From Ancylostoma caninum (lineage: Eukaryota; Nematoda; Chromadorea; Rhabditida; Ancylostomatidae), in the NCBI GenBank assembly GCA_037903475.1, contig JBAJFG010000306.1, positions 250,001 through 314,000 of the forward strand: a stretch of DNA of 64,000 nt, in the 5' to 3' direction. The notes beneath the pieces are model-generated. The model was not told where the DNA came from, did no database searches, and worked only from the letters and a program-made list of their open reading frames with translations. How positions within the stretch are numbered: position 1 is the stretch's first letter; each line of letters starts with the position of its first letter. A program made the translations under genes and the position numbers. Positions 1 to 9,900 of the stretch are shown piece by piece.

Positions 1-89
1 TATTTTTACATGAACATGAAATCATGCATGATAAAGTGAACATGAAATCATGCGTGATAACCACCAATGGTATTGCAAGCGATTTCCAG

Positions 90-299
90 ATTATGGCCAT
101 AACAGATGATTACGTGAAGGCACCGCTCCCAGATTTCAAGCCACCATGGGAACTCGATAGGGGAATACTGCTTTACAACATGGAGCTGCTTTTGAGAGAA
201 AACAACCCTCATTACATTTACCGAGCAGGACTGGGAATAGAAGACACAGAACCTCCTGAAGAGTTTCCTCTTTCTGTACTCCAGAAGTCATTACCAACT
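90..299 (+). CDS. Possible internal exon of an unrecognised protein-coding gene
   Basis: The reading frame is open from position 3 to a stop near 341. A plausible 3' splice site (gatttccag, ending at 89) and a consensus 5' splice site (GTGAGT at 300-305) define a 210-nt exon of exactly 70 codons, phase 0 at both ends. The peptide is acidic and proline-containing (for example PLPDFKPPWELDRG, then LLYNMELLLRENNPHYIY) and has protein-like composition, unlike the surrounding sequence. I do not recognise the family. An ATG at 24 in the same frame would give a longer version, but 10-61 is a 26-bp tandem duplication, so the spliced start looks better. No partner exon was found to its right; the rest of the gene may lie to the left of the window. 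Confidence 0.38.
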
Positions 300-305
300 G
301 TGAGT

Positions 306-789
306 GCCTCTTCTTTGTTACAAAAATCTGATTGCGTTTGATTGCGCAGTTGATTCCGCAGCGATAGGTGAATCGAATGCAAACTGTAGGAGGGATATAA
401 TGCGCATTGGAGCCAGATAATGTTGGCTGTCTAGCGTGCGGTAGGAAATTTCCGATGGAAGCCGGCATTGACTAGGTTGTCATTGGAGAGGCAGGGGGGG
501 GGGGAGGGGGGTAGTGGATATAAGAAGAGCTGTTACTTACTATAATACACTCAGACAACCGAGGAGCTCTACCTCAGTGCGCGCGGCCTGGTCCGGCTAT
601 GTCCCGCGTAAAACCACACAAGTGCAACGGTACACAGAGCGGGGTGCTCTTCTGTTCAAATACGGCTATCTGCAAAGGATTTTGGAGATCGTCTGCCGCA
701 GAAGACTTCCGCGTTTACGGCTGCGGTGCGTTTTCCGTCGCTGGCATTTTCGAAAAAGCCCGGAAATTTACGTTATCGGCGTTGGAGAT
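306..789. other. Intergenic or intronic sequence with a poly-G tract
   Basis: No supported gene. A G-rich run sits at about 493-511. A GC-richer stretch from 570 to 790 ends at a good 5' splice consensus (GTAAGT at 789), but two frames are open across it and no acceptor or family match decides between them, so it is not called as an exon. Confidence 0.4.
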
Positions 790-1495
790 GTAAGTTCTCC
801 TGCTTTTCAATATATCCCAGTGCGATTTTTTTGCGCGCGCCAACTTGGTGTGTAGGATTCATTTCCTCGACTTGAGCTACGCTAGTTGGTATTATTTCAA
901 CATAATTTATTTTGTACAAATTTATTAAATCGCTCAGTAAAACAATCACTCAAATACAGCCCTGAGCATTACCGCTGCCTGCGAATATCGCATCCTCGTA
1001 GTTCAAAAAAACCTATACAAGCAATTCTATACTCCTCCAAAGTTATGAACAAAAACAATTGCACCAAATAGAGAAAGTCCCAGAGATGATTATTCTACCA
1101 CATCCTTAGCATAATATTACAGCCATCAATTCGGAACCACTATTCTTCTGCACTACAAAGCAAACAGCAGAAATTGTGCAGAGAGCCAAATTCATGAAAG
1201 AAGTGATTTTGGAACACAGTTTCTATAAACTCTCACCGAAAATGCAATAAGGAGCGATCTCACGCCAACCCTAAGCATAGAGGAGGGATCCACGGGCTTG
1301 GTGAGATACAGTAGCGAGCAAAAAGATTGCAACTTTGGTTTTTCGTCTATAACTTCTTTCAGAGCAAAGCGTGGGAGTTCAATTTTTTATGGGATTTGTG
1401 GATACTCATGCGAGATAGAAATAAGGAATAACCCCTTCACTCCACTGACTTCACGTTTTTTAAGAGAAATTTTTCTCATAGAAGCCTTAATTTTG
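790..1495 (+). repeat. Dispersed repeat block, copy 1 (diverged copy of 14575-15290)
   Basis: Several segments match the region just right of the broken satellite at 14.6 kb in the same order and orientation. These are GCGCGCGCCAAC near 833 against 14648, GAGCTACGCTA against GAGCTACACTA, CTGAGCATTACCGCTG near 962 against 14938, and CCAAAGTTATGAACAAAAAC near 1037 against 15013. Near 1279 it holds a single unit (ggagggatccacgggcttgg) clearly related to the 81-bp minisatellite at 15.3-16.4 kb, where the unit is expanded. Spacing differs by small indels. It is non-coding as far as can be seen. Confidence 0.6.
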
Positions 1496-1499
1496 TAAT

Positions 1500-2150
<651 letters not shown>

Positions 2151-2159
2151 CTATGTTCG

Positions 2160-2655
2160 GAATAGAAATCGCGGAGGCTTATAGGCTACCTTGCACCTGG
2201 GATTATCGATTGGTTTATCGATTATATTGATTTTATTTATTTTTCGCTCTTCTTGACTACGGACTAGCGAGAACATGCGCTGAACACGAATACGACAACC
2301 ATTTTGTATGACACTATCGATTTATCAATTTTATTGATTTTTCGCCATTCTTGCCCAGGAGGCGATGAGGACATGTCTACTGGGGCACCTCAATACGCTG
2401 AACACGGATACGGCAATCATTTTGAGCAAAATGTCGACTTATTGATTTTATTGATTTCTCACTATTCTTGCCCACTGAGGGGTAAAGACATGTCTACCGG
2501 AGTATCACAGTGCGCTGAACACGGATATGATAACCGTTTTGACCGAAATATCGATTTGTCTGTTATATTGATTTTTCGACATCCATGCACACGGGTCGGT
2601 GAAAATGTGCCTTCTGGGACTTTCCGAAACGCTGAACGTGGATGAGGCAAGCACT
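2160..2655 (+). repeat. 118-bp repeat family, three to four diverged copies
   Basis: Copies share the order TTATTGATTTTTCGC, CATTCTTGCCC, GACATGTCTACTGGGG, CGCTGAACACGGATA, and an ATCGAT-containing AT-rich stretch. They are the reverse complement of the better-conserved array at 18545-19330. Even the boundary sequence (TTGCACCTGGGATTATCGAT at about 2190) is mirrored at about 19310-19335. These copies are more diverged from each other than those in the right array. Confidence 0.75.
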
Positions 2656-2660
2656 GTATC

Positions 2661-5600
2661 ACTATATAGTAAAACTCATCTGTTTGTGTGTTTGTCTGTA
2701 ATCGCTTATATCTCACGATCCAGAGGACAAACACACATGAAACCTATACCGTTCGACTCAGAATTGTGCCCTCCTGTGCAACGTCAGGGTGTTTTGCCGT
2801 TTCCGAGAAAAACGATTTTATCGATTTTTGGCCCCCTATCCCCATCACTATATAGTAAAACTCATCTATTTGTGTGTTTGTCTGTAATCGCTTATATCTC
2901 ACGATCCAGAGGACGAACACACATGAAACCTATACAGTTCGACTCAGAATTGTGCCCTCCTGTGCAACGTCAGGGTCTTTTGCCGTTTCCGAGAAAAACG
3001 ATTTTATCGATTTTTGGCCCCCTATCCCCATCACTATATAGTAAAACTCATCTGTTTGTGTGTTTGTCTGTAATCGCTTATATCTCACGATCCAGAGGAC
3101 AAACACACATGAAACCTATACCGTTCGACTCAGAATTGTGCCCTCCCGTGCAATGTCAGGGTCTTTTGCCGTTTCCGAGAAAAACGATTTTATCGATTTT
3201 TGGCCCCCTATCCCCATCACTATATAGTAAAACTCATCTGTTTGTGTGTTTGTCTGTAATCGCTAATATCTCACGATCCAGAGGACAAACACACATGAAA
3301 CCTATACCGTTCGACTCAGAATTGTGCCCTCCCGTGCAACGTCAGGGTCTTTTGCCGTTTCCGAGAAAAACGATTTTATCGATTTTTGGCCCCCTATCCC
3401 CATCACTATATAGTAAAACTCATCTGTTTGTGTGTTTGTCTGTAATCGCTTATATCTCACGATCCAGAGGACAAACACACATGAAACCTATACAGTTCGA
3501 CTCAGAATTGTGCCCTCCTGTGCAACGTCAGGGTCTTTTGCCGTTTCCGAGAAAAACGATTTTATCGATTTTTGGCCCCCTATCCCCATCACTATATAGT
3601 AAAACTCATCTGTTTGTGTGTTTGTCGGTAATCGCTTATATCTCACGATCCAGAGGACAAACACACATGAAACCTATACCGTTCGACTCAGAATTGTGCC
3701 CTCCTGTGCAATGTCAGGGTCTTTTGCCGTTTCCGAGAAAAACGATTTTATCGATTTTTGGCCCCCTATCCCCATCACTATATAGTAAAACTCATCTGTT
3801 TGTGTGTTTGTCTGTAATCGCTTATATCTCACGATCCAGAGGACAAACACACATGAAACCTATACCGTTCGACTCAGAATTGTGCCCTCCTGTGCAATGT
3901 CAGGGTCTTTTGCCGTTTCCGAGAAAAACGATTTTATCGATTTTTGGCCCCCTATCCCCATCACTATATAGTAAAACTCATCTGTTTGTGTGTTTGTCTG
4001 TAATCGCTTATATCTCACGATCCAGAGGACAAACACACATGAAACCTATACCGTTCGACTCAGAATTGTGCCCTCCTGTGCAATGTCAGGGTCTTTTGCC
4101 GTTTCCGAGAAAAACGATTTTATCGATTTTTGGCCCCCTATCCCCATCACTATATAGTAAAACTCATCTGTTTGTGTGTTTGTCTGTAATCGCTTATATC
4201 TCACGATCCAGAGGACAAACACACATGAATCCTATACCGTTCGACTCAGAATTGTGCCCTCCTGTGCAATGTCAGGGTCTTTTGCCGTTTCCGAGAAAAA
4301 CGATTTTATCGATTTTTGGCCCCCTATCCCCATCACTATATAGTAAAACTCATCTGTTTGTGTGTTTGTCTGTAATCGCTTATATCTCACGATCCAGAGG
4401 ACAAACACACATGAAACCTATACCGTTCGACTCAGAATTGTGCCCTCCTGTGCAATGTCAGGGTCTTTTGCCGTTTCCGAGAAAAACGATTTTATCGATT
4501 TTTGGCCCCCTATCCCCATCACTATATAGTAAAACTCATCTGTTTGTGTGTTTGTCTGTAATCGCTTATATCTCACGATCCAGAGGACAAACACACATGA
4601 AACCTATACCGTTCGACTCAGAATTGTGCCCTCCTGTGCAACGTCAGGGTCTTTTGCCGTCTCCGAGAAAAACGATTTTATCGATTTTTGGCCCCCTATC
4701 CCCACCACTATATAGTAAAACTCATCTGTTTGTGTGTTTGTCTGTAATCGCTTATATCTCACGATCCAGAGGACAAACACACATGAAACTTATACCGTTC
4801 GACTCAGAATTGTGCCCTCCTGTGCAACGTCAGGGTCTTTTGCCGTTTCCGAGAAAAACGATTTTATCGATTTTTGGCCCCCTATCCCCATCACTATATA
4901 GTAAAACTCATCTGTTTGTGTGTTTGTCTGTAGTCGCTTATATCTCACGATCCAGAGGACAAACACACATGAAACCTATACCGTTCGACTCAGAATTGTG
5001 CCCTCCTGTGCAACGTCAGGGTCTTTTGCCGTTTCCGAGAAAAACGATTTTATCGATTTTTGGCCCCCTATCCCCATCACTATATAGTAAAACTCATCTG
5101 TTTGTGTGTTTGTCTGTAATCGCTTATATCTCACGATCCAGAGGACAAACACACATGAAACCTATACCGTTCGACTCAGAATTGTGCCCTCCTGTGCAAC
5201 GTCAGGGTCTTTGCCGTTTCCGAGAAAAACGATTTTATCGATTTTTGGCCCCCTATCCCCATCACTATATAGTAAAACTCATCTGTTTGTGTGTTTGTCT
5301 GTAATCGCTTATATCTCACGATCCAGAGGACAAACACACATGAAACCTATACCGTTCGACTCAGAATTGTGCCCTCCTGTGCAACGTCAGGGTCTTTGCC
5401 GTTTCCGAGAAAAACGATTTTATCGATTTTTGGCCCCCTATCCCCATCACTATATAGTAAAACTCATCTGTTTGTGTGTTTGTCTGTAATCGCTTATATC
5501 TCACGATCCAGAGGACAAACACACATGAAACCTATACCGTTCGACTCAGAATTGTGCCCTCCTGTGCAACGTCAGGGTCTTTGCCGTTTCCGAGAAAAAC

Positions 5601-6674
5601 GATTTTATCGATTTTTGGCCCCCTATCCCCATCACTATATAGTAAAACTCATCTGTTTGTGTGTTTGTCTGTAATCGCTTATATCTCACGATCCAGAGGA
5701 CAAACACACATGAAACCTATACCGTTCGACTCAGAATTGTGCCCTCCTGTGCAACGTCAGGGTCTTTTGCCGTTTCCGAGAAAAACGATTTTATCGATTT
5801 TTGGCCCCCTATCCCCATCACTATATAGTAAAACTCATCTGTTTGTGTGTTTGTCTGTAATCGCTTATATCTCACCATCCAGAGGACAAACACACATGAA
5901 ACCTATACCGTTCGACTCAGAATTGTGCCCTCCTGTGCAACGTCAGGGTCTTTCGCCGTTTCTGAGAGAAACGATTTTATCGATTTTTGGTCCCCTATCC
6001 CCATCACTGTATAGTAAAACTCATCTGTTTGTGTGTTTGTCTGTAATCGCTTATATCTCACGATCCAGAGGACAAACACACATGAAACCTATACCGTTCG
6101 ACTCAGAATTGTGCCCTCCTGTGCAACGTCAGGGTCTTTCGCCGTTTCTGAGAAAAACGATTTTATCGATTTTTGGTCCCCTATCCCCGTCACTATATAG
6201 TAAAACTCATCTGTTTGTGTGTTTGTCCGTAATCGCTTATATCTCACGATCCAGAGGACAAACACACATGAAACCTATACCGTTCGACTCAGGATTGTGC
6301 CCTCCTGTGCAACGTCAGGGTCTTTCGCCGTTTCTGAGAAAAACGATTTTATCGATTTTTGGTCCCCTATCCCCATCACTATATAGTAAAACTCATCTGT
6401 TTGGGTGTTTGTCTGTAATCGCTTATATCTCACGATCTAGAGGACAAACACACATCAAACCTATACCGTTCGACTCAGAATTGTGCCCTCCTGTGCAATG
6501 TCAGGGTCTTTTGCCGTTTCCTAGAAAAACGATTTTATCGATTTTTGGCCCCCTATCCCCATCACTATATAGTAAAACTCATCTGTTCGTGTGTTTGTCT
6601 GTAATTGCTTATATCTCACGATCCAGAGGACAAACACACATGAAACCTATACCGTTCGACTCAGAATTATGCCC
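2661..6674 (+). repeat. 186-bp satellite array, 21 full monomers plus a partial one
   Basis: Monomer starts (actatatag) recur at 2661, 2847, 3033, 3219, 3405 and onward every 186 bp to 5079, then every 185 bp to 5634, then every 186 bp to 6564. Internal landmarks are CACGATCCAGAGGACAAACA, CGTTCGACTCAGAATTGTGC and GATTTTATCGATTTTTGG. Since 186 is 3 x 62, one forward frame stays open through many monomers and imitates a 901-residue repeat protein. The 185-bp variants (GGTCTTTGCC in place of GGTCTTTTGCC) break it. The array is cut at GCCC (6671-6674) by the LTR retrotransposon. Near-identity of the monomers indicates recent homogenisation. Confidence 0.96.
6671..6674. repeat. Target site duplication GCCC, left copy
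   Basis: GCCC follows satellite sequence GAATTAT and directly precedes the left LTR. The identical tetramer at 14454-14457 follows the right LTR and continues as satellite (GCCCTCCTGTGCAACG). Confidence 0.85.
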
Positions 6675-6964
6675 AGTCAGTTTTGAAACGTGTATGTTCC
6701 GGAACCACAAGAGGTATAAAGCAAACAAATACCTGGGGCGAGAACCCCTTTTACGGAACACAAAAAACCACACCGATCAATAAAAATATTTATTAGAATA
6801 AGAGTGAGATGAGGGTTAAGAGTAAGAGATTATGTAGACGAGTTGTAGAAACAGGTCCAGACCATTGTGTGAGTCGTGTCGGTTATATACGGAGGTGTTC
6901 CCGCGTGATTCCTTCGTATTGATGGAAGATCATTTATCTGTGGATCACTGGTCGCGTCCCAACA
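6675..6964 (-). repeat. 3' LTR of the Gypsy element
   Basis: 290 bp, running (element orientation) from TGTTGGGACGCGACC to CAAAACTGACT. It matches 14164-14453 except at about three positions: two in the ggggcgagaaccccttttac segment near 6738-6743, and one near 6861. The element begins TGTTGG but ends ACT instead of the usual CA. The poly(A) signal-like AATAAA is seen on the plus strand only. The last codons and stop of pol lie in its first 20 nt. Confidence 0.93.
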
Positions 6965-9900
6965 TGCCCCCTCCTTCCGAGGAGTTCGCTCCACTCGAAC
7001 TCAGGTCCAGGCTCTGTAGTGCGCGTTCGGTAGCTCTCGCAGCGCTTCGAATCCACCTTTTCTGCTTCCGCTTAAGCTTATTTTTATTAATGCCTCCCTT
7101 ATCCGCTACAATCGGAATTCCGGATTGCGTATCTTCACGGGGCGGCTTCCCGGCCCCTCCACACGGGCGGTGACGAACATAATTCGAAGGAGGCAAAGCT
7201 TCAAGCTGCACGTACGACCAGAGTTGGTTCCGCATAATGTCGTAAAACAATCGAGCTCGATCTTCGTAGAGCCATTTAGTGACGTTGGGAATCTGTCCCA
7301 CGGCAAAACACGGAGACGATGGGTCTATCACACCAGGACCGGACGGTAGCTTGTCTACAACCTGTCCTGCTAGCTCCATTCGCTCTTCGAGATATCCATG
7401 GACATGCTTTCTGGCTTGGTCCATTACGCGATTCCACGTAGCCAGATCTGTGGGCATAGGCCCCGGCAATAGATAGACACGGCTACCGCACCGCAGCCAC
7501 ATGTTCAGCGCGCTCACGAACGGCAACCACATTGACGCTCTCTTTGGTTCCTCAGGCGGTAACACGTAGATGACATGTCCTACATCGTCACGGAATAGTT
7601 CGTTACGCCTGAGATGGACCTCCGCAAACTCTTTATAGTAGAAAATGTCGACCATCTTCAGCTTGTTGCTTACGAATTTCAACCTGCGCAAAACTTCCGG
7701 AATTATCAAGACGACCTTCTGATGCTCGGATTGCCACGAGTCTTTGACATCTTTCCAGCTGGTTTTTCCAGGCAGACGCCATCCAATTTCAAACATCTCC
7801 GTCAGATCATACGGCCAACCACACACATGCGCGTGGCGCATCACGGCATTCGCGGGTATCGTCGTTGCGAACAAAGATACGTGTAGACATCGAGTTTTGA
7901 AAAACGAGTACGCCAAAGCAACACTCCGTGCGGTAATTCTGCGATGGAATGGATCCTGAATCCAGCGTAACTTCTCGGCCAACGTGCCAGAACCATTCCA
8001 AATGGCAAAGATCCGTGCGGCTTCAAGAACATTCTCTACTCTATGATCACAAGCAGGCGCAGGCAGCGACGGAATTAGGTCCATGGCTCTGATCGAGGTG
8101 CTACAATGGCATCTTGTCCCAACATCTGGCGTGAGCCCCGGGTGGTCTGGCATCAATGGGAACGGTTGTCCCATACATCGAAATTTCCCGTGCAGGAAAT
8201 GCATTTCATCTTTTACGTCGAATTCTCTCTCCGACCTGAAATCACGAACATTAATCGACGCTTTACTCAGACGTGCGCACAACACTCTCTTCCTCGCCTT
8301 ACGCCTCGCCGTTCTCCCGCTTACAGGCTCATTTGAAATACCATCGGGACACCTTAATAGTAGATCGTATTGCACTCTTACCGGCTCTTCGTCCACGCCG
8401 ATCTTGGTTATCAGCGCGAAGTTTTCGCTACTCTCAAGGACCCTATACGGTCCTCCCCACTCGCAAGTCAGCTTAGGGTGCCTCCCCTTCCTGCGTTCTG
8501 TAGGCAGTTTCGTGAACACCCGTTCACCTACCTTTGGTGCTTTCTCACCATTGACTTTGTGTCGCAAATCATACACATTTTTCATCTTTTCTCGGTATCT
8601 GGAAGCGTGCTCCTTCACCTCCTCCCTTATGAGCTGCATGCCCCGCATCAGCTCCGTCCGGTAATCATCCAGGTCAATCTGATATGGGGTCACCATGTTC
8701 TCCGGAATCACTTCCGATGGAGTCACTGGATCGAACCCATGTAATAAAAAGAAAGGACTCTCTCCTGTTGCCGAATGGGGGGTCACGTTGTACGCATATA
8801 CCGCATGCGGCAACATGACGTCCCAGTAATCGGGAAACTGCACTTTCTTCTTCAATATCCTTTGGAGGGTTTCAATGGCCCTTTCACTGGCACCGTTCTC
8901 CCTCGAATTGTAGCCTTTAGTTGTCGTGTGCTTTATTCCTACGGCACTGGCCACTCCCTCAATGACTGCGTTGACGAACTCCGTACCCTGGTCCGTATGT
9001 AGCTGCTTTGGCCACCTTCCTCCCTCACAAATCCAGCGCTGGAAAATAACTTCCGCCACCGTTTTTGCTGTCTTGTCAGGTACCGCGTAGGCACCCATCC
9101 ACTTTGAGAAGTGGTCAACCACTACAACTACATATTTCATCCCGCTTGCGCTTAAACCCATCTCCAAAAGATCCACGCATACTACTTCATACGGTTTATT
9201 TGCCACGAACGGTTTCAATGGTGGCACCATCGGTTTCCTGGGGTTTGAAAGCAGGCAACTTCGACGTTCCCGTATCCATTTTGCAATATCCTGCTCCATT
9301 CCCTCCCAGAAAACTCGTTTTCGCAACATTTGCAGGATCTTTTTCTTTGAGAAATGTCCGGCCATACTTCCTGCGTGCGCCTCTTCAACGACTTGTCGCC
9401 GCATTTCTGTTGGCACTACTCTCACCATTTCTCCATCCTGGGTTATTAGCTGTAAATCGCCATCCGCTAAACAGAAATCGGCCACAGCCAAAGATTTCTT
9501 CATTCTTGGGAGCTTGATCTCATGGTCCATCTCACCTTTCCGCAGCCACTCCAAGATTTTGCTGTACTCAGGGTCCTTTTTACATAACGCAAGCCACTCC
9601 GATTCTTGCTGTGGCGGTTCCTGCACAGTGCAGACAATCTTCTCGTTTTCGTCACAGGTCTGCGGTACCTCCTCCTTTGTAAGTAGCACACCTCGTGACA
9701 GAGCATCTGCCACTGGATTGGCCTTACCCTTCACATAGTTTATCTCCACATTGTACTGTTGGATCTCGAGCGCCCAACGCAACACTCGTCCTGACACGTT
9801 GCTTCTTTTAAATAGCGCGGTCAACGGCAAATGGTCGGTCTTCACCACCACTTTTGTGCCATAGACGAAAAAGTGGAACTTTCTCAAGGCGAATACTACT

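Noticed and set aside
599..789. Exon ending at GTAAGT with Cys-rich or Arg-rich reading
   Set aside because: Two competing open frames, no acceptor and no recognisable family.
2599..6783. Open frames of 901, 127 and 435 codons over the satellite, read as a repetitive protein
   Set aside because: They are exact translations of the 186/185-bp satellite, broken wherever a 185-bp unit occurs. The same sequence recurs without frame conservation at 19.6-20.7 kb.
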